A stretch of 64,000 bases of DNA from DASSSY01 sp035708205. GTDB lineage: Bacteria > Bacteroidota > Bacteroidia > Chitinophagales > Chitinophagaceae. Below the pieces are notes generated by a model, which worked only from the letters and a program-made list of their open reading frames with translations, searched no databases and was not told the DNA's origin. A program made the position numbers and the translations under genes. The stretch spans positions 124,001 through 188,000 of the forward strand of contig DASSSY010000007.1 in the NCBI GenBank assembly GCA_035708205.1, read 5' to 3'. This document shows, piece by piece, positions 54,338 to 63,202 of this stretch (positions are counted from its first letter, which is position 1; every line of letters begins with the position of its first letter).

Positions 54338-57145
54338 TTAATGAGCATCCAGCCAGTTAATACCATGCCCAACGCTGACCTCAACGGGAACATCTCCAGG
54401 TAGAGGCAGTGCCAGGACCATAGTATCGTGGACTAATTCTTTCACGCTTTCCAATTCCTCAAGCGGCACATCAAATACCAGTTCATCATGTACCTGGAGA
54501 ATCATTTTGGCTTTCAGTTTCCGGGCCTGCAATTCATCATAGATCCTGATCATGGCAAGCTTAATCATATCTGCAGCGGAACCCTGGATGGGGGCATTGA
54601 TGGCCACGCGCTCGGCAAACCCGCGCACGGTAGCATTGGCCGAATTAATATCAGCAATTTGAACTCTACGCCCCTTCATGGTTTGTACATAGCCATGTTG
54701 TTGTGCAAAAGCAACAGATTGCTCCATAAGTATCTTGATGGCATGATATTCTTTAAAATAGCTTTCAATAATGTTCCTGGCCTCTATTCTGCTGATGCCT
54801 AAATTTTCGGATAAGCCGAAAGCCGATTGCCCGTAAATAATACCGAAATTGACCGCCTTGGCGCTTCGGCGCATTTCCGCCGTTACCTCCTCTTCACGGA
54901 CACCATAAACTTTTGCGGCCGTAGCCCTGTGGATATCTTTTTGCGCCCTAAAAGCTTCGATCATATGTTCATCGCCACTCAGGGCCGCCACAATACGCAA
55001 TTCAATTTGAGAATAGTCAGCAGACACCAAAACATGATCATCATTCCGGGCAATAAATGCCTTCCTGATCTCCCGCCCTCTCTCTGTTCTGATCGGTATA
55101 TTTTGCAGGTTTGGATTATTGCTGCTCAAACGTCCGGAGCTGACGACAACCTGGTTGAATGAGGTATGCAGCCGGCAGGTTTCCGGGTGGATCAGTTTGG
55201 GTAAGGCATCCACATAAGTGGATTTCAGCTTGCTCAACTCCCGGTAAGTCAAAATATTTTCAACGATCGGATGCTTATGCGCCAGTTTATTCAGCACGGC
55301 CTCCCCGGTGGCATATTGGCCGGTCTTGGTCTTTTTTGCTTTTTCGTCCAGTTGCAGTCTTTCAAACAGCACTTCGCCCAACTGCTTTGGCGATGCCAGG
55401 TTAAAGGATACTCCCGCCAGGCCATAAACCGTGTTTTCCACGGCCGCCATATCTTTACCCAAGGCCTGGCCATACTGATCCAGAAAGGGAACATCCAGGC
55501 CAACACCTTCAAACTCCATATCAGCCAGCACCCTGGCTAAAGGATTTTCAACCTCATAAAACAGATCTTCGGCTTTTGCTTCTCTGATCTTAGGCTCAAA
55601 TACCTGCTTCAGCTGAAAAGTAATATCCGCGTCTTCAGCGGCATACTCCTTCACATCTTCAACCGGTACATCACGCATATTACCCTGCGTTTTGCCCTTT
55701 GCCCCGATGAGGGTTTCGATACTCACCGGCTGGTATTGTAAATACACACTGCTTAAATAATCCATGCCCTGCTTACCGCCGGGATTCAAAGCATAATGAG
55801 CCAGCATGGTGTCAAAATAAGGCCCCGCCAGCTCAATACCGTAATTCTTCAGAATAATTAAATCATACTTGATATTCTGGCCGATCCATTTGATCTCCGG
55901 GTTGTCGAATAAAGGTTTTAGTTGTGCCAGTAACGACAACACTTCATCCCGGTTGCTGCTGCATGGAATATACCAGGCTTCCCCGTTTTTCCAGCTGAAG
56001 CTCATCCCCACCAGCGAAGCGGTACGGGGATCAACGGAAGTCGTTTCCGTATCAAATGCCATCTCAGTGTGCATGCGGGCATGCTGAATAAAATCGGCAA
56101 AATTCTCCGGTGTATTGACCAGGTGATAGGCATGAGGCGTATCCGCAATGGTTTTTAAATCTGAAATAGCCGCGAACAGATCTTTTTGGGCCGGTTTTGA
56201 GGCCGGCGCCGGTTCATCACTTTCCACCGGAAATAAGTTACCCTGCCGGGGAACTGACTTTTCCGCTCCGGCGACGCCTAAAACTCTTTTGCTCAGGGTT
56301 TTGAATTCCAGTTCTGCGAAAATCGCTTCCAGAATTTCCCGGTTCCAACCCGAGAGTAAAAAATCCGCTTCATTAAAGGCCACCGGAACATTGGTGATAA
56401 TGGTGGCCAGTTTCTTGGACAGGATCGCCTTATTCCTGCCTGCCCTTACCTTTTCACCCAAAGAGCCTTTAAGCTCACCGGCGTGTTCCAGGATATTTTC
56501 CAGGCTGTCATATTGTTTCAGGAGCCTGGCCGCCGTTTTTTCACCTATACCGGGGATCCCGGGAATATTATCCACGGCATCGCCCATCAGTCCCAACATA
56601 TCAATGACCTGTTCCACCCGATCGATATCCCATTTGGCGCAAACTTCTTTCGGCCCCATCAGCTCAAAAGTGCCGCCTTTTGTTGCCGGTTTAAAGATAA
56701 AAATATTGTCACGCACTACCTGTCCGTAATCCTTATCCGGCGTCACCATATATACTTCATAACCCTTACCGGCCGCTTCTAAAGCCAGGGTCCCGATGAT
56801 ATCATCGGCTTCGTAGCCGTCTTTTTCGATACAGGGAATATTAAACCCCCGGATAATTTCCTTGATGTCGGGAATAGCCGCTAAAAGGTCTTCCGGCGCG
56901 GCCTGACGATTGCCTTTATAGTTTTCAAAATCGTCATGGCGGGTGGTTGGCGCATGCGTATCCCAAACCACGGCAATGTGGCTGGGCTGCTGTTTCTGGA
57001 TCAGATCGTATAGGGTATTGGTAAAACCAAACTGGGCGTTGGTATTTTTCCCTTTAGAAGTAATCCTGGGACTGCGCATTAAGGAATAATAAGCGCGATA
57101 CACTAAAGCCATCGCATCCAAAAGGTATAGTCTTTTATCTGGCAT
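54338..57145 (-). CDS. polA: DNA polymerase I
   Basis: Repair and Okazaki-fragment polymerase, 935 residues. The 5' nuclease domain (about 1-290) has the GYEADDIIGTLA acidic cluster; the 3'-5' exonuclease domain appears active, with Asp and Glu in MAFDTETTS and the YAAEDADI motif; the polymerase domain shows motif A DYSQIELRI, the O-helix region RRSAKAVNFGIIYG and motif C HDELVFDVP. The length is standard. A B1 metallo-beta-lactamase follows after 26 bp on the same strand. Confidence 0.97.
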   Translation of the reverse strand: MPDKRLYLLDAMALVYRAYYSLMRSPRITSKGKNTNAQFGFTNTLYDLIQKQQPSHIAVVWDTHAPTTRHDDFENYKGNRQAAPEDLLAAIPDIKEIIRGFNIPCIEKDGYEADDIIGTLALEAAGKGYEVYMVTPDKDYGQVVRDNIFIFKPATKGGTFELMGPKEVCAKWDIDRVEQVIDMLGLMGDAVDNIPGIPGIGEKTAARLLKQYDSLENILEHAGELKGSLGEKVRAGRNKAILSKKLATIITNVPVAFNEADFLLSGWNREILEAIFAELEFKTLSKRVLGVAGAEKSVPRQGNLFPVESDEPAPASKPAQKDLFAAISDLKTIADTPHAYHLVNTPENFADFIQHARMHTEMAFDTETTSVDPRTASLVGMSFSWKNGEAWYIPCSSNRDEVLSLLAQLKPLFDNPEIKWIGQNIKYDLIILKNYGIELAGPYFDTMLAHYALNPGGKQGMDYLSSVYLQYQPVSIETLIGAKGKTQGNMRDVPVEDVKEYAAEDADITFQLKQVFEPKIREAKAEDLFYEVENPLARVLADMEFEGVGLDVPFLDQYGQALGKDMAAVENTVYGLAGVSFNLASPKQLGEVLFERLQLDEKAKKTKTGQYATGEAVLNKLAHKHPIVENILTYRELSKLKSTYVDALPKLIHPETCRLHTSFNQVVVSSGRLSSNNPNLQNIPIRTERGREIRKAFIARNDDHVLVSADYSQIELRIVAALSGDEHMIEAFRAQKDIHRATAAKVYGVREEEVTAEMRRSAKAVNFGIIYGQSAFGLSENLGISRIEARNIIESYFKEYHAIKILMEQSVAFAQQHGYVQTMKGRRVQIADINSANATVRGFAERVAINAPIQGSAADMIKLAMIRIYDELQARKLKAKMILQVHDELVFDVPLEELESVKELVHDTMVLALPLPGDVPVEVSVGHGINWLDAH

Positions 57146-57428
57146 AGTTGAAATTTTCTGAAAACCGGCGGGAGGATCAGCCTGGCTATCTCTGCAAAGA
57201 AACTAAAAATACGGCAACCGCCTAGCATCGAAAAATAAAGATGAATGGCCGTATGATCCATTATTTATAACCAGGCGGGAAAAATATTAACATTATTTAA
57301 AAAACACTTCAAAGACCATCTGTCTTTTTTCATTAATTTGCAAGTTTGTAGCACATAAGTTATGGCTCAATAACCATTGCCTGTGTTTTGTAAGTCATTT
57401 CTTGAGTTTATCATTTTATAGCCAGTAC

Positions 57429-59567
57429 ATGAATCGCATTTTGTGTTTTTTCGTCCTTTTAGGATTACTCCCGTTCTATAGCCATGCGCAAAATGTCAAC
57501 GACATTGTCAAATGGCATTACAGCGCCGAAAAGACCGGCAACAACACTTTTGAGGTCAGCCTGAAAGCCACGATTAAACAGGGCTGGCATATCTATACCG
57601 GGAAGCCTGGCGGCGACGGGTCTCAAATACCTACCGAAGTTAATTTTTTAAAGAGCCCGGCCGTAAAGATTAACGGCCCGGCAGTGCCTGTCGGGAAAAT
57701 CACTTCCGAAACCATTGATGCCGTCGGGACGATTCATTATTACCGGAATACGGTAACATATAAGCAAAAGGTTACGGCCGGTAAAAACACGGTTCTAAAA
57801 GGCTATATAAGTTTCCAGACCTGCAATGAACAAATGTGCCTACCACCGGCAGATGACAGCTTTTCCATTGACCTGAAAGGCATCTCTGTTACGGACGGAG
57901 CAGCCGGTCAACAGCAGGAAAGCGGTAATATTTCAGACAGCCAACAAAACGCCGCGATCATCAATACCGGGAACAGGGACAGCGGCAGCGTTACCGCCGA
58001 TACCATCATTACAAAAGACACTAATATTTCTGCGGCCAATAGCGGAACATCCTCAAATGACGGCAACAGCATTTCCCTTTGGGCCATTTTCCTTACTGGT
58101 CTGGGCGCCGGTTTTTTGGCCTTTGTTACGCCTTGTATCTATGCCATGCTGCCTATTACGGTAAGTTTCTTCACGAAAAGAAGTAAGGATAAAGCCACCG
58201 GTTTGAAAAATGCCACTATTTATTCGGCATCTATTATCGGCATCTTCTTAATCGTCGGCATACTGATCAGCGTGCTGTTCTCGGAAACAACCATGTATTC
58301 CATTTCCACCAGCGCCGCTTTTAATTTATTCGTATTTGCTGTATTTGCAATATTCGGCATTTCGCTGCTGGGCGCTTTCGAAATTACCCTACCCTCATCC
58401 TGGAGCTCAAAGCTGGATACAAAAGCCAACACCAGCAATTTCTGGGGCATTTTCTTCATGGCGCTGGTATTGGTCATTGTATCCTTCAGCTGTACTTCCG
58501 CATTCATCAGCTTCCTGATTGTTCAAATCGTTCAGGCGCATAACCGCCTCGGAGGTATGATCGGCTTTTTAGGCTTTGGTACAGCTATCGCGCTGCCCTT
58601 TGCCTTGTTTGCCTTTTTCCCCGGTATGCTGAACAATATCGCTAAATCCGGCGGGTGGCTCAACAGCGTAAAGGTCGTTATGGGCTTTATAGAACTGGCC
58701 ATGGCCATGAAGTTCCTGTCCAATGTGGACCTGCAATACCACTGGCATTTGCTGGACTATAATGTTTACCTGTCTATCTGGATCATCCTGTTTGGCCTCC
58801 TGGGCCTCTATTTATTGGGAAAGATAAAATTTTCGCATGATGACGATCTGCCCAAAAATATGTTTGGCCAGCCTTACCTGAGCGTGACGAGATTTTTCCT
58901 GGCCGTAGCCACGTTTGCGTTTACCGTTTACATGATTCCCGGGATGTTTGGCGCTCCCCTCATCGGGATAGGAGGGTGGCTCCCGGAAAAGAATACCCTG
59001 AATGCTAATTTCTATGACAAGCTGGATGAAATAAAATCCATGGGCCTATCAAGCGGTTCGACTACCTTATCCCCCTTAGAACAAAAATATGCCCCGAAGA
59101 AATATACCGATTTCCTGACCTCGGAAATTCCCGGCGTCATGACCTATTATGATTTTGAGGAAGCCTTGGCCGCGTCCAAAGCTTTACATAAACCGGTTTT
59201 ACTGGACTTTACCGGCCACAGTTGCGTCAACTGCCGGAAAATGGAAGCCGCGGTACTGAAGCAGCCTGAAATCATGCAAAGACTAAAAAATGACTTCATC
59301 CTGGCCAGCCTGTTTTGTGATGAAAGAGGGGAATTAGCGCCGGAAGACCAATATAAGACTAAAGACGGCCAACTGGTCAAAACCATCGGTGCCAAGAATA
59401 TTGACATAGAATCCAACAAGTACGGCGAAGTAGGTCAGCCTATTTATATTTTCGTGGACAGCGACGGGAATGTTCTCAAAAAGGCCGGCGGCTATGTACC
59501 GGATGTACCCCGTTTTGTCAGCATTATGGACCAGGTCAAAAAGCAATTTGACGGCAGGGCAAAATAA
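57429..59567 (+). CDS. DsbD-like thiol:disulfide interchange protein
   Basis: A 712-residue inner-membrane protein that moves electrons from cytoplasmic thioredoxin to the periplasm. It has a signal peptide (ending YSHAQ), an N-terminal DsbD-alpha-like domain with the cysteine pair in FQTCNEQMCLPP, a linker, eight or so membrane helices of the CcdA/DsbD type with single cysteines in FVTPCIYAML and FSCTSAF, and a C-terminal thioredoxin domain with the redox motif CVNC. ATG 57429 was chosen because it begins the signal peptide; the frame is open to 57402. It is followed by a nested hairpin terminator. Targets are probably envelope cysteine proteins or cytochrome maturation. Confidence 0.9.
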   Translation: MNRILCFFVLLGLLPFYSHAQNVNDIVKWHYSAEKTGNNTFEVSLKATIKQGWHIYTGKPGGDGSQIPTEVNFLKSPAVKINGPAVPVGKITSETIDAVGTIHYYRNTVTYKQKVTAGKNTVLKGYISFQTCNEQMCLPPADDSFSIDLKGISVTDGAAGQQQESGNISDSQQNAAIINTGNRDSGSVTADTIITKDTNISAANSGTSSNDGNSISLWAIFLTGLGAGFLAFVTPCIYAMLPITVSFFTKRSKDKATGLKNATIYSASIIGIFLIVGILISVLFSETTMYSISTSAAFNLFVFAVFAIFGISLLGAFEITLPSSWSSKLDTKANTSNFWGIFFMALVLVIVSFSCTSAFISFLIVQIVQAHNRLGGMIGFLGFGTAIALPFALFAFFPGMLNNIAKSGGWLNSVKVVMGFIELAMAMKFLSNVDLQYHWHLLDYNVYLSIWIILFGLLGLYLLGKIKFSHDDDLPKNMFGQPYLSVTRFFLAVATFAFTVYMIPGMFGAPLIGIGGWLPEKNTLNANFYDKLDEIKSMGLSSGSTTLSPLEQKYAPKKYTDFLTSEIPGVMTYYDFEEALAASKALHKPVLLDFTGHSCVNCRKMEAAVLKQPEIMQRLKNDFILASLFCDERGELAPEDQYKTKDGQLVKTIGAKNIDIESNKYGEVGQPIYIFVDSDGNVLKKAGGYVPDVPRFVSIMDQVKKQFDGRAK

Positions 59568-59601
59568 TACCGTCACAAAAGCCTGAAAAGAACACCACAA
59601 C

Positions 59602-59635
59602 AAAGCCGGATATCATAAAGTCCGGCTTTATTTTC
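59602..59635 (+). terminator. Terminator after the DsbD-like gene
   Basis: A 9-bp stem (AAAGCCGGA / TCCGGCTTT), 10-base loop and a T-rich tail; an outer 8-bp repeat (CCTGAAAA 59583-59590 with TTTTCAGG 59631-59638) could extend the structure. Confidence 0.75.
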
Positions 59636-59717
59636 AGGATATTGCTGATCAAAAGAAGCCTTACGCATCTCCCACCCCGAGTTCACGGACATTATGGCCA
59701 TTCACTTTAGAATGTCG

Positions 59718-59725
59718 TAACTTTG
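59718..59725 (+). promoter_or_regulatory. Bacteroidota -7 element at the paaD start
   Basis: TAACTTTG is an exact match that ends one base before ATG 59727 and 7 bases before ATG 59733, so a transcript from here would be leaderless or nearly so. Confidence 0.5.
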
Positions 59726-59732
59726 TATGGTT

Positions 59733-60236
59733 ATGGAAACGACAAAAAACATTGATGAAGCGGATATTTACCGGTGGCTGGCCGAGGTGCCGGATCCCGA
59801 AATCCCGGTCATCAATATTTTGGAACTGGGGGTGGTACGCGATGTCAGGTTCTCCGGGCATTCAGGAACTGCCCAAATCAAAATAACCCCGACCTATAAC
59901 GGTTGCCCGGCTATGGACATCATCAGCATGCAGATCAGGATGGCCTTATTAAGCCGTGGCATCAAAAATGTTCAAATTGACTATCAGTTAAGCCCTGCCT
60001 GGACCTCAGACTGGATCCCTGAAGCTGCGAAACAAAAAATGTTGCGCTATGGCATCGCCCCCCCGAAAAGAAGATCAACGGGCAGCATCGACCTTTTTGA
60101 TGAGGAACCTGTATCCTGTCCTCATTGCGGCGCCGGAGAGACGGAACTGATCAGCCAGTTCAGCTCTACAAGCTGCAAGGCCATGTATCGTTGCAATGCT
60201 TGCCGGGAACCTTTTGAGCATTTCAAATGCCATTAA
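59733..60236 (+). CDS. paaD: PaaD-like protein (phenylacetyl-CoA epoxidase accessory, zinc-ribbon)
   Basis: A 167-residue protein of the PaaD type: an N-terminal DUF59/MIP18-like domain (about 5-95, with VPDPEIPVINILELGVV and TYNGCPAMD) and a C-terminal zinc ribbon with CPHCG and CNAC plus the ending FEHFKCH. PaaD supports the phenylacetyl-CoA epoxidase PaaABCE, probably by iron-sulfur or iron-site assembly. No paaA, paaB, paaC or paaE is nearby, so it may act in trans or have a general assembly role like SufT. I start at ATG 59733 because a -7 element ends at 59725; ATG 59727 is an alternative. Confidence 0.83.
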   Translation: METTKNIDEADIYRWLAEVPDPEIPVINILELGVVRDVRFSGHSGTAQIKITPTYNGCPAMDIISMQIRMALLSRGIKNVQIDYQLSPAWTSDWIPEAAKQKMLRYGIAPPKRRSTGSIDLFDEEPVSCPHCGAGETELISQFSSTSCKAMYRCNACREPFEHFKCH

Positions 60237-60302
60237 ACTTCCCTTGTTCAGCATTATTGTGAAATTTATCCCTGAATGACCAAAAGAAGGCTGCTTACTT
60301 CT

Positions 60303-60310
60303 TATCTTTG
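60303..60310 (+). promoter_or_regulatory. Bacteroidota -7 element of dut
   Basis: TATCTTTG, an exact TAnnTTTG match, 18 bp before the dut start; leader of about 13 nt predicted. Confidence 0.5.
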
Positions 60311-60328
60311 GCTTCTAATAAAAAGATT

Positions 60329-60766
60329 ATGATTGAATTATCCGTGATCAATAAATCGCACCATGAGCTACCTAAATATGAAACCGGGGGCTCCGCCGGC
60401 ATGGATTTGCGTGCTTTTCTGCCCGAGCCGGTAACTTTACAGCCTTTGGAGAGAAAACTCGTCCCCACCGGCCTGTATATTGCCATCCCCGAAGGGTATG
60501 AAGCGCAAATACGCCCCAGGAGCGGGCTGGCCATAAAACGGGGCTTATCTTTGGTCAATACGCCGGGAACCATTGACAGTGATTACCGTGGCGAGTGGAT
60601 GGTACCGGTCATTAACCTGTCGCAGGAGCCGCAAACCATCTCGGATGGTGAACGCATTGCCCAGGTGATCATTGCCCGACATGATGTCGGTCAATGGGTT
60701 GAAGTTGAGGTTTTGCCTGAAACGAGCCGTGGCGCAGGCGGTTTCGGACATACGGGCAGCAAATAA
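60329..60766 (+). CDS. dut: dUTP diphosphatase
   Basis: Trimeric dUTPase that hydrolyses dUTP to dUMP, keeping uracil out of DNA and feeding dTMP synthesis. The 145-residue protein has the conserved motifs: GSAGMDLRA (motif 1), PRSGLAIKRG (motif 2), NTPGTIDSDYRGEW (motif 3), RIAQVIIARH (motif 4) and the C-terminal GAGGFGHTG arm (motif 5). ATG 60329 gives the family-typical N terminus; the open frame begins at a TTG at 60308. Confidence 0.95.
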   Translation: MIELSVINKSHHELPKYETGGSAGMDLRAFLPEPVTLQPLERKLVPTGLYIAIPEGYEAQIRPRSGLAIKRGLSLVNTPGTIDSDYRGEWMVPVINLSQEPQTISDGERIAQVIIARHDVGQWVEVEVLPETSRGAGGFGHTGSK

Positions 60767-60900
60767 GTTGCAGTTTTGCCTGGCTTTCTTTTTCTCGCTT
60801 TTGTCATCCTGTAAGGGTCTGATCAACGCTTTAGCAAAAAATTGTCATCTTGCCAGAGTAATGGTTGTTTTTATATAGATTGCCGTAAATTGCAGGAACT

Positions 60901-61881
60901 ATGGAACAGATAAAACGGATCGGGGTGCTGACCTCAGGGGGGGACGCACCGGGCATGAACGCCGCCATCAGGGCGGTGGTCAGGACGGCCATTTACCATA
61001 ACATTGAGGTTTATGGTATCAAAAGGGGCTATGCCGGCCTGATCGACCGGGACTGGCAAAAACTGTCCACCACCGATGTTTCCAATATTATCCAACGCGG
61101 GGGAACCATGCTGAAAACCGCCCGGAGTGAGGCGTTCAGAACTGCCGAAGGCCGGGCAAAGGCCTTTGCGCACATGGCAGCCGAGGACATGAACGCCCTG
61201 GTGGTCATCGGCGGGGACGGCAGCTTCCGCGGTGCTCATGCTTTCAGCAGGGAGTTTCCCGTAAACATTGTCGGTATTCCCGGCACGATCGATAACGATA
61301 TCAAAGGCACGGATTATACTTTAGGATTTGATACCGCGGTCAATACCGCGGTGGAAGCCATTGATAAGATCCGCGACACGGCTTCCGCGCACGACCGTAT
61401 TTTTATTGTGGAAGTGATGGGCCGGGATGCCGGCTATATCGCCCTATACAGCGGTATCTCCTGTGGTGCTGAAGATATCCTGATCCCTGAAACCGTTACC
61501 AATGTTGAAACTGTGCTGCAACATATTGCCGCCGACAAAGGTCGTAAAAAGCTCATGCGGATCATTGTCGTGGCCGAGGGCGATGATTTTGGCGGCGCCC
61601 AGGCACTGCAACAAATGGTACAGCAGCGTTTTCCGAATTTAGAAGTCCGTTCCCTGGTATTGGGCCATATACAGAGAGGCGGCTCGCCATCCTGCTTTGA
61701 CCGGATGCAGGCCAGCAGGCTGGGCTATGCTGCCGTGGAAGCGCTTTTAGCCGGTAAATCGGGGCTGATGCTCGGCCTTCATGAATGGCAGATCCATTAC
61801 ACGCCTTTTGACGCGGCCGTAAAGCAAAATACAATGATCCAGGATGAGCTGCTGAAAATAGCAGAGGTGCTGGCATTATAA
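60901..61881 (+). CDS. pfkA: ATP-dependent 6-phosphofructokinase
   Basis: Phosphorylates fructose 6-phosphate to the 1,6-bisphosphate, the committed step of glycolysis. The 326-residue protein matches bacterial PfkA: GGDAPGMNAAIRAVV near the N terminus, GGDGSFRGA for ATP binding, GIPGTIDNDIKGTDYTLGFDTA with catalytic Asp131, and VMGRDAGYIA for the sugar phosphate. The ATP-type Gly in GGDGS supports ATP rather than pyrophosphate as donor. Confidence 0.96.
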   Translation: MEQIKRIGVLTSGGDAPGMNAAIRAVVRTAIYHNIEVYGIKRGYAGLIDRDWQKLSTTDVSNIIQRGGTMLKTARSEAFRTAEGRAKAFAHMAAEDMNALVVIGGDGSFRGAHAFSREFPVNIVGIPGTIDNDIKGTDYTLGFDTAVNTAVEAIDKIRDTASAHDRIFIVEVMGRDAGYIALYSGISCGAEDILIPETVTNVETVLQHIAADKGRKKLMRIIVVAEGDDFGGAQALQQMVQQRFPNLEVRSLVLGHIQRGGSPSCFDRMQASRLGYAAVEALLAGKSGLMLGLHEWQIHYTPFDAAVKQNTMIQDELLKIAEVLAL

Positions 61882-61894
61882 GGATGACCTGCCT

Positions 61895-62161
61895 TTATCT
61901 TTTCAGAAATAAGGAAATAGCAGCTGACACAAGCACAATGCTGCCAATGAGCATAACGAGCATTTTCTTATGCTTAAAGATGTTTTGTACAACAACGTCA
62001 ATAAGTAAAAGAAATAAGCCCAATCCACATAGCCCAACCATGTAAACAATACCCCAGCCCTCGCCGGACGAAAGGATTTTGTAATTAAAGATAGTATAGA
62101 TCATACAACCTGCAATAAATAATATTGCTGCTATATTCAATATCGAACGCCGGAATATCAT
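61895..62161 (-). CDS. Small hypothetical membrane protein
   Basis: An 88-residue protein with three hydrophobic segments (about 6-26, 38-57 and 67-85) and few charged residues in between. No family is recognised. It converges on pfkA (13 bp between stops) and its start lies close to the region of a repeat-like intergenic sequence. Confidence 0.6.
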   Translation of the reverse strand: MIFRRSILNIAAILFIAGCMIYTIFNYKILSSGEGWGIVYMVGLCGLGLFLLLIDVVVQNIFKHKKMLVMLIGSIVLVSAAISLFLKR

Positions 62162-62199
62162 GCTTTTAATTCCAATATTTTAGTATCGTTCAAATGATG

Positions 62200-62335
62200 T
62201 ATTTTTACTTAATAAATGGCATGATAGCTTTCAGACGGAATGAAGCGACGGCAAATAAAGTGAAGAATGTCAAAACTGGCAAGAGATTCTTCCCGTTGGT
62301 CAGAAAGACAAGAGTAATTCATCCTGCCACATAAA
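62200..62335. repeat. Possible intergenic repeat unit
   Basis: On the minus strand the bases read like the common intergenic pattern of the form ...TTTCTGACC...GAAGAATCTCTTGCC, seen as scattered repeats in various Bacteroidota genomes. A 46-codon plus-strand frame here (62194-62334, with FFPLVRKTRVIHPAT) is likely a shadow of it. The match is from memory and cannot be confirmed from one copy. Confidence 0.3.
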
Positions 62336-62386
62336 TAGTATGACTTCGCCATTCCTCTCGCTTATAAATATCATAAACCATTTTCC

Positions 62387-62983
62387 TCAAATCAATCCAT
62401 CCAAGTCAGGGCAGAAAGACTTTAAGGCAGCTAAGACTTCTCCAACCGGTAACCCAACAACGTTATAATAATCCCCTTCTATCTTTTCGATACCCACCAT
62501 GCCAATCCACTCCTGGATAGCATAAGCTCCGGCTTTATCAAATGGTTTGTATTGCCGCACATAATAAGCAACCTGCTCATCGGTAAGTGGCCGGAAATAC
62601 ACTTTTGTCCTTATACAAAAATCATGCTGGCCGGAGGTTGACAATAAATAAACGCCGGTAATGACGTCATGTTCCCGCCCGGAAAGCAACTTTAAAAAGG
62701 TGATGGCTTCATCGCTATCTTTAGGTTTTCCCAATATCCTATTTCCTGACACAACAATGGTATCTGAGGCCAATATAATGCTCTGCGCCTGCTCATCAGA
62801 GCTGAGCGTGTGCCATAACGCCTCTGCTTTACCTTTGGCTATATGAGCCGCTACTTCCGCTGCCGGCATAGTTTCTGGATATCGTTCGTCAGTGGGTACT
62901 GACCGCACCCGGAAAGTCAGGCCCGCCTCTGCCAATAGCTGTTTGCGCCTGGGTGATTGGGAAGCTAAAATCAAATGTTTCAT
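62387..62983 (-). CDS. Maf family nucleoside triphosphate pyrophosphatase
   Basis: A 198-residue Maf protein that hydrolyses nucleoside triphosphates (dTTP, UTP or modified nucleotides in characterised members) to monophosphates, a house-cleaning role. Signatures are ILASQSPRRKQLL at the N terminus, SVPTDERYP, IILASDTIVV and ISGR-like LLSGREHDVITGV. ATG 62983 starts the conserved protein; the frame is open to 63004. A -7 element overlaps the region just upstream. Confidence 0.92.
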   Translation of the reverse strand: MKHLILASQSPRRKQLLAEAGLTFRVRSVPTDERYPETMPAAEVAAHIAKGKAEALWHTLSSDEQAQSIILASDTIVVSGNRILGKPKDSDEAITFLKLLSGREHDVITGVYLLSTSGQHDFCIRTKVYFRPLTDEQVAYYVRQYKPFDKAGAYAIQEWIGMVGIEKIEGDYYNVVGLPVGEVLAALKSFCPDLDGLI

Positions 62984-63001
62984 ACCCCGAATTTTGAATG
63001 A

Positions 63002-63009
63002 CAAAAATA
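63002..63009 (-). promoter_or_regulatory. Bacteroidota -7 element of maf
   Basis: Minus-strand TATTTTTG, an exact TAnnTTTG match ending 18 bp before the maf start. Confidence 0.5.
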
Positions 63010-63089
63010 GGAAAAACCGCCGGAGTCCCTGATAGCATGAAATACCATGGAAAATTATGTTAAGACCATTCTATCTTAAATAAAATCAG

Positions 63090-63097
63090 TATCTTTA
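63090..63097 (+). promoter_or_regulatory. Near-consensus -7 element upstream of porX
   Basis: TATCTTTA differs at one position from TAnnTTTG; it is about 105 bp before the porX start. Confidence 0.3.
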
Positions 63098-63202
63098 ACC
63101 GAACAAAATAATCCTCTTTTATCTGCGACCTTTACATTTTCTTTATTTTTGATCATCAGGGCTGGCATATGATCACAGCCGGCACTAAAAACAGGATTAT
63201 TT

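Noticed and set aside
56148..56729. 193-codon plus-strand frame inside polA
   Set aside because: Antisense to the conserved 5' nuclease part of polA; Ser-rich low-information peptide.
62194..62334. 46-codon plus-strand frame with a basic C terminus
   Set aside because: Probably the translation of a repeat-like intergenic segment; no family and no promoter.
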